Below, in pieces: positions 22,086 to 32,831 of a stretch of DNA of 64,000 nucleotides. The notes under the pieces were generated by a model, which was not told the DNA's origin, searched no databases, and saw only the letters and a list, made by a program, of their open reading frames with translations. This DNA comes from Panagrolaimus kolymaensis. Lineage: Eukaryota > Nematoda > Chromadorea > Rhabditida > Panagrolaimidae. Position 1 is the stretch's first letter; each line of letters begins with the position of its first letter. The position numbers and the translations under genes were made by a program. The stretch lies in assembly GCA_028622995.1 (NCBI GenBank), contig JAJQJQ010000003.1:8742001-8806000 (forward strand), in the 5' to 3' direction.

Positions 22086-25000
22086 CGTAGTGTAAAATAT
22101 TTTAAAATCCGCAACTAACTTTTAAAAAAAAAACAAGAGAACAAAAAATAACAAAACAAAAACAACCTCGTTCTCTCTCAAGCATGACAAAAAAAAACTA
22201 ACCTTTTTGGCAAGAGACTTCTTTTTGCCAAATGAAAAAATATAAAAGAAACCAAGCATTTCATTGACTTACTTGTTTTTGTTTACGTAACAAAAAAAAG
22301 TTTGTTCAAAAACAACAAAATAACATTATTCTTGCTATTATCTTCTTCTTTCTTTTTTGATGACATTTTTATTTTTGTTTCAACTTTAATTAATTTTTTT
22401 TTTTTTTTTGCGGTTTGTTCCTTAAAAGAACTTAAAAAGCATGGAACGAATTTAAAAATCATAGCAGCATGAAGGGAATTTTTTATTTTTGTATACGATT
22501 AATACTTTAAAACCACTTAAAAAATAATATTTGTATATTTGATCATCTTTAATTTTATCCCTTTCATTGCTCAAATGCTTTAACCTCAAAATAATAAATA
22601 AATCAAAATCAAAAAATTCAATATATTCCATTTATCATTTATTAAAATTGGAAAGAATGTTTGCAAATTCACGACAGTCTTTTGGATACATGAAAAAATT
22701 TAAAAAAAATCATAGCAGAGAAAAGAAGAAAAAAAAACAGGATAGCCAGCCGCTGGCCGGCCAGTAAACGAGAGATGATAGGTTTATTGTTTGCTTCTTA
22801 AATATTAAGTATGTATACATAAATACATATTGCTTGCATTTCCACTTCCTTCCTGCTTCCTTCTTCATCATCATCATGATCTTCATCATCCATATATACT
22901 GGACATTATAAGAAAGAAAGAAAAAAACACTTAAGCAAACTTCATAAATCTGATTTTCTTTTTCTAATCGTCGGCGTCGTGGTCCAAGTTTTTTTGTGGT
23001 TACAGAGAAAACGAAAAAAAGAAAAAGAAGAAGGACAAATTTCAATTTGTCAATGAAACCGGTCCCTTCTTCCTCACTCATGTCTTCGTCGTCTGCCGCC
23101 TATTGGCTAACAAATATTATACAAACTCTTTTTTTACTTTAGCCCTGCTAAAAATCAGTTACATTTCTTCAGAAAAAATCAAAGTAAAAATATTAAAAAG
23201 CTGACCATGGCAGCTCAGAGTTTTTTTTAACTAAAAATACAATAATTTTTTTGAGTAATCAAACACCGAAGAAGATGTCTCTGAAAATTTTCAATATTCC
23301 CACTATTTTCACTTATTCTATTTATAATAAAAAATCTAATAACCATAAAATATTAATGCTTGCAATTTTTTACAATTAAAAATCAGAAAATAATAACAAA
23401 GGCTTGTTTTCTTTGAATTTGCTTTCTTTCTTATGTCCCCATAAATTTTATGAAAAAAAGTTGTGAGACTTTTTTGAGACATTTTGTACATATTTATTAT
23501 ATTTTTGCATATTTTTAAGTGATTCAATTTTTTTTCATTCCTTTTTTTGTAACTTTTAAAAATCATGTTTTTCAAAAAAAGTTTTAAATCTTTTGTGAAA
23601 CAAATAAAAATATTAATCTTTTAGCGTTCGTTCCTCTTTTTTGTTTCATTTTTCTTTTTTTTCCTGTATTTTTTAAACAAAAGCTATTGAAAAAAATATG
23701 CTGCGTGATTGTTTCTTTTAGTGGCTGGCTAGTTTTAGTTTTTTCCTCTTCAACCATACATACATTTTTTTTCTGATCCTATTATTTTACATGCAAAAAA
23801 AACTTTTCCTATTCCCTGACTACTGACCATCATCCATCAACTCTACCTTCGGTGAAAATTTTTAATTTTTTTTTTAAATTCATGTTTGTTATTGTATTTT
23901 GTTGCTTCTCTACCCTCTTTTTCCTTCTTCCTCCCACACTAATCTAATCCGTCCGATAACAAACACATTCATTTATGGGAGTGGATGCAAAAATGATGGA
24001 AGGTAGAAATAAGTTTTTTACTCTTTTCTTAAACTTTTAACTTCTTCCAAAAAAACATAAAATCATTTAACAAAAATCATAAAAATAAAAGTTAGGCGAT
24101 TACCTTTATTTTTTTTATTGCTGTCAAACTTTTTTTTGGTTGAACCATGTTTTTATGTGTGAAAGGAATTCGATTCGATGATTCTAAGATTTAAAATGGT
24201 TTCTTTTTATTGCCTCTTAAAAACTTCTTTTTTTTTATGATGATCGATGTCTCTCGATCTTCTCCTTGAATTATTTTTAAATCAAAAATACAAAAATGTG
24301 TATATCCTCATATTGAATACTTTCTTCTGTATTTATTTTTCACACTTTTCTAATAATAATAAAAATTGGCACGCACTTAAACCAATAATTATTATTTCAA
24401 CCATGCACAACCACCACCTTCCGTTTCAAATATAATTTTTTTTCTCTTCATTTTTCTCTTTTGTTTCTATTTATTTTCTTTTCCACTTTATTACTATTTA
24501 TTTTTCCTTAACGACATGCTCTTCTCTTCACACCGCAATATTATTATTGCATCTTTTTTCTTTTCTTCTTTCCCCGCCAAAATATGTATTTAATTTTTTT
24601 TTCTGGCGATGATTTGAATAAACTCGTTTAAATAAAAAAGAAAAGATGCATATGCGAATGTATGTGAATCCATATTGCTGCTCATTTTTCTTCTTTTCTG
24701 CAACTTCTTCTCTTTAAATATTCTAAAACAAAACATAGACGACGACGCGCGGCATTCTTTTTTAATTCTTCAGGGCCAAAATTATTATTATCATCTCCGT
24801 TCAAATATATATAAAAAAGTGTAGTGCTGAATTGCATTCTTTTTTCTTTAATTTTTTTCGCGCGTGTTCTTCAAAAAAATAATTTTAAAAAAAAGAGAAA
24901 GAAAAAAGAATAGGTTTCACTATACTATTACAATTTTTTTTAAATACCTTTTTTGTGTTTGTTTTCCATCAGTTTTTTTCTTCTTAGACTACAACTTGCG

Positions 25001-25689
25001 GTAATTGAATCGTTTCGGTTTACACCTATTTTTTTTAAACTCTTATATAATTTTTTTTACATTCCTTAAAAGTCATTTTTTGTTACAACGCGCGATTCTT
25101 TTTCTTTTCTTTTTTTTCTTGGTATCATGATTCTGGCTATGACGATTTTTTAATTTATTTTTTTGGCCACACTTCTCCTCTGCCTAATTTTGTCGACGAC
25201 GATAGTTAATTTAATTTTATGATCATGAAACTAAAACTAACTAAATTGCTTGGTTTTTGCAATAGAGAAAAAAGGGTTTTTTTCATGTTTGCCTGGAGGC
25301 AATTTTTCTATTAAAAAAATGGCTTAATTTATTAACCCTTAAAACAAAAATTAAAAATTAAAAAAAATGAATAAATTCCTCATGATCATTATTTCACGAC
25401 CTCTAAAAAATCTATTAAAAAAAATTGAGCTGCTTTTTGAGTAGTCTTTTCTTTTTAACTCTTACTTCTACGAATCCAATCCAAAGTGAAAGTGCGCGGC
25501 GTGCGACGTGATGATAGAAAAAGAAAAAAAAAATAGCTTATTACTTACTAAAAACGAAAGCAATTAACCCTTCTCTGTTTTTTTTGAGTTTTCTCTTTCG
25601 TGTTTATTTTTTTTTGTTGCTTAAAAATCAGAAAAATTAGTTAGTTATATTTATTTTTGATGGTTGTTTTTATTTTAGCAGCAGCCATT
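22086..25689 (+). other. Intergenic / upstream region of the ERK5-like gene, 3.6 kb
   Basis: A pyrimidine-rich plus strand with long T and CTT runs and no credible coding frame. Four CGCGC-containing islands stand out against the AT background at 24741-24752, 24856-24864, 25088-25094 and 25491-25508. Non-coding 5' exons of the ERK5-like gene could lie here, since its first coding exon is preceded by a TTTTAG acceptor. Confidence 0.55.
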
Positions 25690-27328
25690 ATGCGTTCAAC
25701 TAATAATGGCAGTGGTAAAAATTCTAAACCAGCATTTAATCGAATTTTGGATGATTTAGCTCGCAGACAATTATTATTAGATTTTCAATTTGGTAATGCC
25801 GCAGAAGTTTATGAAGCGAGAAGAAATATTGGTGCAGGGGCATTTGGAATAGTTTGTGAAGCCGTGGATCATGCCACAGGCGAATCCGTGGCTATTAAAA
25901 AAATTGGACATGCTTCTGCTACTCCAACTTTGGCGCGAAGGACGCTTCGTGAAATTAGGGTTCTTCGATACATTCGACACGAAAATATTGTCCAATTGCG
26001 AGATATTTTCCGAGTTCCTGGTTCACTTGGAATAAATGTATTTATGGTTATGGATTTAATGGAAGGCAGCCTCCATCATGTTATCCATGGATCTGTGGAT
26101 TATTTGGAATATGATTTAGTTGTATTTTTTATTTATCAATTATTAAGGGGTCTTAAATATTTACATGCTGCAGGAATAGCACATAGAGATCTGAAACCTT
26201 CCAATTTATTGGTAAATTCTGATTGTCATTTAAGAATAGCTGATTTTGGTATGGCTAAATTAGCTTTGAATGACCGAATGGATGAAAATCCTGATGAACA
26301 TTGTTTTTATATGACTCAACATGTTGCAACCCTTCCATATCGGTAAAGCTTTTTTCTTGGAATGATTACTGTAACTACTACTCTTAATATTTAGGGCTCC
26401 TGAGTTGTTATTTGTATGCCCGGAACATAGCACTGCCGTCGATATGTGGGCTGTTGGATGTATATTAGCTGAAATGTTACTTAGAAGAGAAGTATTCCCA
26501 GGCAGAAGTGTCAGCACTCAAATAAAAATATTAATCACTCAAGTTGGAAGTCCAACAGAAGAAATGAAAAATTCTATTCTTTGTGAAAGAACTAAACGAT
26601 ATATTGAAAATCTTGGAAATCAACGTGGATGGGATTGGAATGAAATAGTTCCATTTGAACCATCTGAAAGTCGTCCGGAGCCCAATCCAGACGCAATAGA
26701 TTTAATTTCAAAATTAATGAAAATGGATGCTAAAGAGAGATATGATGTTCTTGAAGCTATTTATCATCCATTTTTAAAACAATTTCATTCTACTCCAATT
26801 ACTGAAGGCGCTTGTCCATTTAAAGTGAGTCACATTTTTATCGCAAAATAATAATAAGAAAAATTTAAAACCAAAAAAAATTTGTTTTTTTTTGTTTGCA
26901 ATCATAGTTTTCTTCTTTTAAAACTTTTCTTAATTTAGGTAAAAATGGATATGGCTGATGTAGAGCATTTATCAAATGATGAACTGCTAGATGCTGTAAT
27001 TATGGATATTCGATGTGATTCAGAAGTAACATATTTGTCGTCTCCATCGACAAGTCCAACTTCATCAATTTCTTCATCTTCTGAAGAAAATAGAAAACAA
27101 CGAAGCATGAGTGCTGCCGCCGCTGTTGCTCCAAGGCGTCAAAATGGTGGAAGTCTTGATAGTTCAATGCATTCAGAAACTATAAGTACCGATAGCCGAG
27201 CTTCATCCACATCTCTATCAGATCATCATCCATCTTCATCGTATTATTTGGTTAATGATCACCAGCATCATCAACGTGATGACGCTTCCGCCGCCGCCGC
27301 AGCCTTTCAACAAATGACTTCATTATAG
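25690..27328 (+). CDS. ERK5/BMK1-like MAP kinase with TQH activation motif
   Basis: Exons 25690-26342, 26395-26824 and 26939-27328; 490 residues. The start is the first ATG behind a TTTTAG acceptor ending at 25678; upstream cis-spliced exons are possible. The kinase domain spans about residues 40-390: IGAGAFGIV loop, VAIKK lysine, AHRDLKPSN, DFGMAK, YRAPEL, VDMWAVGCILAEML and FPGRSVSTQIKIL. DLMEGSLHHVIHG and YQLLRGLKYLHAAGIAHRDL resemble ERK5/MAPK7. The activation loop reads YMTQHVATLPYR where ERKs have MTEYVATRWYR: the dual-phosphorylation Tyr is His and RW is LP. The tail is Ser-rich with poly-Ala. The C. elegans relatives are the SMA-5/MPK-2 group; I cannot tell which is the orthologue or whether they share TQH. 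Confidence 0.87.
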
Positions 27329-27964
27329 CATTTTTTTATTAACTAACTAACTGCCGCGGGCTCTGATTTTTATTGTTTATATTATTTTTTATTGCCATGA
27401 CTGACTACTATACTATTTTATATCTATCATCTATCTGTACATATCCTGTGTCATTTTTTATTATTTCTTCTTTCCAAAAAAAACTTACGACGAGTATTTT
27501 TTTAATTCTATTTTATGTTTTTTAAATGTTTAAATCATGCCTTTGTAAGGTTCGTTAAATATAAAAAAAGTAATATCATTGATTTTTTATTTTTATTATA
27601 ACTTTATCGCTTCGTTTACAAACAAAACAACAATGAAAAATAAACCCATATGCAAATTTAGTTAATTACAACTGTAAGACACAGGAAAAACAAAAATAGA
27701 AACAAAGAAAAAATAGTGACAGCAACAACTTGCTTTAGTTTTATTTTTTAGAGGTGACTCCTCGCTTACAACTATACTTTGTAAGAGATTTTACATAATC
27801 GCCGACGCCTCAAAAGTTTAATCGGTAATCCGATATACTTAACGACACACATAAATTAGTGGTGTATTAAACAATAATTAATTAATTTTAAAAAAGAGGA
27901 AGAAATTATTTACAAAAAAAGTTGAAAAGAGTTTTTTTAAAGAAAAGAAAGCAGAGAAAATTTT
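27329..27964 (+). other. Convergent intergenic region, 636 bp
   Basis: This holds the 3' ends of the ERK5-like gene and, on the other strand, the P450 gene. It has short ACTAACTA-type runs and AATAAA-like sites but no coding frame. Confidence 0.5.
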
Positions 27965-30119
27965 TTAACAGAGACTTTCTGAATCATTATTCACTCTACG
28001 CCTAAGGGTTACATTAACATCACGTGGACCACATACTATGATACCAGCCATATGACATTTAGTATTTTCAGAAGGTTCAATTCGGAAATTTTTTAACAAA
28101 TGACAAAACATTAGTTTAATTTCAAGGACACCAAATTTCATTCCCATACATTGTCGTGGACCTAACCCAAATGGTTGATATGTATATGGATCTTTGGGAA
28201 GTCGATCAAGTTCGGGATCCCATCGTTCAGGCACATAGTCTTCTGCATCATCACCCCAATATTGAGGATCATGATGGATGGACCAGAAATTGGATACAAT
28301 GGTCATGCCTTCTTCCATAAGTAAATTTTGATTTCCAACAGTGCAAGTTTTCATGCAAATTCGACTATTGGCACTAAAAATAAAAAATAAATAAATATGT
28401 GAATTTATTAGAAAAATATTTTAATTTGCTTACCCTCCAGCAAGTGGTAAAACTCTCATACTTTCTTTAATACACCAATCAAGATATTGCATGCTATTAA
28501 CATTATCCATATTTATATCATCTTCATCCAAAATATAATCATCTATTTCTTCAATTAATTTTTCTTGAGCTTCTGGATTCGTTGCTAAACAATATGCGAA
28601 ACAACTCATCGCAGTGGCAGTGGTGTCAACTCCAGCTAGCATTAGGACGGAACACATGGAAATAACTTCTTGATCGCTGAGACGCTTTTCTATTTTAGCT
28701 TTACTTAATTCTCCGCTGCCTAATTTAATGTTATTTAATTCTATGGCTCGAACATCTTCTTCCGAGGCTTCACTGTTTAAGAAAAGGTCGATGAAATCTT
28801 CATATTGAGATTTGGATACTCCATTGCCATTGACATCTTCATTATTATTTAATTGATTCATTTCATTAGCTTCCTGGGATTTTCGTTCAGCAGCAAGAGC
28901 TCTGCGTTTTTCGATGGTATTGACAAGAATTGCGCCAAGTTTAGTTAAAGGACTTCCAACAATTTTAACCAAAACTTTATGAAGGTAGATGGTCCAATCT
29001 TGAAATTCAAAGGTTCCAACTAAAAAAAGTTTTTGTTTAGTTTTTGATTTTTTTTTTGGAAAAATAACGAACCATAAAAATTTATTAATGGATTTTCAAT
29101 GAATGGTGCAGGATTGAAAAAAGCTCGAATTAAAAGTGTTACAGGATTGGAAGTTTTTCCAATTCCACTTTCTTCTTTTCCAAATGCAATTCGTTCTATT
29201 ACATCCGTGGATGATTCAAGGAACATTTTACATATATTTATTTCTTGTCCTTCAACACCATCAAATACTTTCATAACTTGTCGAGTTGTATCAAGCATGG
29301 TAATTTGCATATTTCGAAGTTTTTGTGGATTAAATGATGGGCTTGTAAGGGTTCTTAATCGCTTCCAACGAAGTCCACGAGCTGTGAAAACATTAGCTCT
29401 TTCATCTTTATCGGGATTGAATGGAAATGGGTGAATAGGCTAAAAATCACAAAATTATTGTTGCGTTAATTTTAATTGTTTAATTGGCAATGATTGTTCT
29501 TTTTAAAGTTGTAATTGTCAAAAGTCAAAAAATTTGATAAGAATTTTTAAACAAAGAAAAAAAAAGTTGGTTGGTAGCAAAATGGTGTCTATGTTATTAC
29601 TGCAGTCAGCTAATTAGCTTGATAAGAATTTTTACGACTGCAACGTCATGACCTTATCAACAAAAAAACCATAGAAAAGACAATAAAATTGTTGCAACAA
29701 GAAAAAAATGCAATAAAAAAAGAAAAAAGACCAAAAACTAACAACAAAGACTTACTTTTCGTGAATGAAAATTCTCAAATTTTTTTCCAAATACATCATG
29801 AAGAATGGATAAATCAGATGTGCAAATAACTTTTTGTCCGCCTTCAAGATAACCAAAAGTAGAACCATAAATTTCTTCCCATTTCATAAAAGATTTATTG
29901 AATGGACTTCGATCAGTTTGAAGCTCCTTCAAATTTCCAGAAAAAACTGAAGTGGGTTTAGGCCCGGGAATTCCGCGACGAAGGAAAAATCTTGAGCGAT
30001 GCCAAAAGTAACTAAAAAAATTACTACGGTATTTTAGGAAATTCCATAATTCGAAAAGTTGCTTACCCATAAACTATGGCAAGGCCAATGCAAGCTAAAG
30101 CAAGAATAATACTGAGCAT
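27965..30119 (-). CDS. Cytochrome P450, probably clan 3 (CYP3/13/25-like)
   Basis: Exons 30119-30067, 30011-29756, 29439-29073, 29019-28434 and 28373-27965; 556 residues, somewhat longer than the usual ~500 because of an Asn/Glu-rich insert (about LNNNEDVNGNGVSKSQ) before the I helix. An N-terminal membrane anchor (MLSIILALACIGLAIVYG) is followed by the proline hinge IPGPKP. Later motifs: WKRLRTLTSPSF in the C helix, AGVDTTATAM in the I helix, ESMR (ExxR), PERWDPE, and heme-binding FGLGPRQCMG with the ligand Cys at about 496. All key residues are present, so a working ER-bound monooxygenase is expected, acting on xenobiotics or lipids. Subfamily placement is approximate. Confidence 0.92.
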
Positions 30120-30872
30120 TTTTTTTTATTATTATTACTCAATGCTTTTTCTAGCCGCAGAAATTTTTAAGGGCTTTAAAATGAAGTAAAGGTAACCTCT
30201 GCTCTATACTTCTAATTTATACGCATCATTAAAAATGGAGGCGGGCATTACCGTTGTCGTCGTCTGATTTTTTTTTGATGATACTCAGTGAAAAAAGAAA
30301 AGAAGAAGCATAGTTGCTCTTATCAAAAAACATTGCCTTGCTACCGCTTTAACAGAAGCAAAAAATCTTATCATTTTTTATTGAGAAAAACTCAAGAAGC
30401 ATTTCTTATTTTTGTGGATGATGGTGGTCTTTTTCCACCATTTAATGAGAATCACATTATTAGCACTGCTATGCTAAAAACTTTTTTTTGAATGATCCGG
30501 TTCGAAGGGCAATAAAAATAAGCCCTTACTTACAGCAGCTAACCAACCGATCGCTTCCTTCTTCCGTAGCTTTGAAAGAAAAAAATGTTGCATCAAAGTA
30601 CAAAAATATTTTAATCACTCATTTCATATGATTTATGCTTCTCTCTTTTAAAAGACCTTCTTCTTAGAAAAGCGAGCTACTGTTTCCCGGTTTGACGCAC
30701 CCAGGAAAGAAAAAAAGAGAGAGGAGAAAGTTCCTGCAAGAAATATTTGACTTTTGATATTGCGATTATTACTTTTATCATTAAAACCTTTGTCTTCATT
30801 TTTTTCGCGCCAAACGGGTTTAAGAACAACGAAAAAATCTTTTGAATTTATATTCTTTTTTTTTTTTTGCAG
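30120..30872 (+). other. Intergenic region upstream of the Miro fragment
   Basis: Divergent spacer between the P450 start and the Miro fragment. I looked here for the missing 5' exons of Miro (EF hands and GTPase domains) and saw none. It contains a perfect E2F-like site at 30803-30814. Confidence 0.5.
30803..30814 (+). promoter_or_regulatory. E2F-like site TTTCGCGCCAAA
   Basis: The 12-mer matches the palindromic E2F/DP consensus TTTSSCGCSAAA at every position. It lies about 690 bp upstream of the P450 start codon and 59 bp before the Miro fragment. A single match may be chance. Confidence 0.3.
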
Positions 30873-31256
30873 AGATATTTCCATCGAACAAAGGTGCCGG
30901 TGTTATTTGTCACGACCAAAGTCACAGGGCATTATGAAGTGGACCAAAATTTTGAAATGAGCCCATTAGAATTTTGCAAAGTTTATGGTTTGTCTCCGCC
31001 TGTTCGATTTCCATCAAGCGATATAGGAAGATGTGATTCACCCGTTTTTGCTGTGCTTGCAACTGTGGCTGTTTATCCGTAAGCAAATTTCTTATTTCAC
31101 CGCCGCTATTTAAAGTTTTATTAAATTTTTTTTAGACATTTGAAACACGTCTATCATTATTTCGACTCGAAATTATTTTCCCTTCCACGAATTACATTTG
31201 GTGCAAGTATGGCATTACTTGCAGGATTTTTATTATATAAAAATATTTATGTTTAA
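30873..31256 (+). pseudogene. 3' fragment of a Miro (mitochondrial Rho GTPase) gene
   Basis: Two exons, 30873-31078 and 31136-31256, join in phase with a normal 57-bp intron and a TTTTTTGCAG acceptor before the first. They encode the end of Miro: RYFHRTKVPVLFVTTK (second GTPase domain), MSPLEFCKVYGLSPPVRF, PVFAVLATVAVYPHLKH and a C-terminal tail anchor (FGASMALLAGFLLYKNIYV) that in Miro inserts into the mitochondrial outer membrane. No start codon or upstream Miro exons are visible in the window; the P450 gene lies next upstream on the other strand. Both exons are free of stops, so the copy is recent or under constraint, or the region is rearranged or misassembled. Confidence 0.75.
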
Positions 31257-32831
31257 AAAGAACAAAAAATAATCGTGGCAAAATAAAAACGCGTACTTTC
31301 TTCTTCTTTTTTTGTCATTAAATTACGAAGTATCCTTTTTTTAAATTAGAAATTTTATTTCAAACTTGAGCAATTTTGCCGAAGCTCATTTTGTTAACCC
31401 CTGTTTTTTTCTAAGCGGATAGAAATGAATCAAAACTATTGCCTTAAAATTGCATACAATATGTCTCTCTTTTTTACTACCTTTTTATTTTTTGTTATTT
31501 ATAAGGTCGATCTCAGTTTTGATTTCATTACTTTCTAATATTCATCATTTGCTCATTTTTCTGTTTTTTTTCCATAACAAAAAAATTTTATTTTTTATAA
31601 CGAAATTATTCAAATGTGATAACTTTTTTTTTGTTTTTTTTCAATCGAAATAAAGCCAAACAAAACTAGGAATTTATTTTTGGATTTTTGGCATTTTAAT
31701 AATAAATCACAAGTAGACGAAGTAAAAGTAGTAAAAAATAAATAATAAATGAAAAAAAACATGTTTCCTTTTTTAAGCGGCCATATTTATCTTCTTTTTT
31801 TTAAAGTACATAAAAATGCATTATTTATAAGTACCAAGAATTGAAGCAAAAAAGGTGCCAAAATAAAAACAGACTAAAGTTCCAAAAAATAAATTTTTTT
31901 CAATTAAAGCTGTTATTTGTTTTGTTTTTGTAACGAATGGCAAAGCAAATACACTGGTTTAGACGAAAACAAAGTATTTCATGCATATCCTTATTTTGGA
32001 TTTCTTTCATTTTCTATTTCGCAAAAAGCAACCTTTCCTTTTTGACTGATCTTTTATCATTTATGTATGTGTTTTTCCTTGAATTTTCTGTCAAAAAAGT
32101 AAAAACAAAAAAGAAAAGTGTAAACATTTCAAAATGAGTGTTGAAGCAGCTAGTTTTATGCTTTTTGCAATTGTTTTTTTTGTTGCTATTGTTTTTGCAG
32201 ATTTTCGCACTTCGATGAACTCTGACTTTTATTTTTTGCAAAGATCGCTTCTACAAAAACAAAAGTCACTTTTTTCTTTTGATTTTTTAATTTTTTGATG
32301 AGATTGCTTGCTTTCACTATTTTTCTTTGAAATTGAATCCGAAATTTTATTTTAAATGTGAAAGAAAAAATGAAGATTTACTACGTAATGAAGCGCTCTC
32401 GATTTACTCACTCTGATTGTTGACTTAGAGATTTTTTTAGAAAAAAAAAAATAAAAGAAATTCTTTTATTGTCAAAGAAAAATATTTTAAATACAAAAGA
32501 AAAATTTAAACTTTTATTTATGTTTGTAAAAATCAAAGAACGAACGAAACAAAAAAATGGAATAAGCTCAAAACTTCGAGAAAGAAGAAAATTTCTCGAT
32601 TTTGACGTAGTAAATTGAACAAAGTAAAATATTTACATAACTCTTTAAAATAGACGGGAAAAACTGTTGTTTGTACAGATAAATAAAAGAAAAGATAATA
32701 TTAAAAGCCCCCATTCTTTTTTTTGTTTCTTCAAACAAAAAAACTTGAAACTTGAAAAACGTGTTTCAAAGAATAAAAAATGATGATGCTTTTTGAACTT
32801 TGCCATAGCAATCTGGGGTTTTTTATGCTAT
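31257..32831 (+). other. Intergenic, 1.6 kb
   Basis: AT-rich spacer between the Miro fragment and the last exon of the minus-strand coiled-coil gene. Only homopolymer-driven frames; nothing supported. Confidence 0.5.

Noticed and set aside
22710..23081. Minus-strand 123-codon frame
   Set aside because: Composition is Phe/Lys homopolymer with simple-sequence Met runs; no homology, splice or signal support.
30495..30520. GGTTCGAAGG, resembling a tRNA B box
   Set aside because: No matching A box, acceptor stem or anticodon arm around it. I found no convincing tRNA anywhere in the window.
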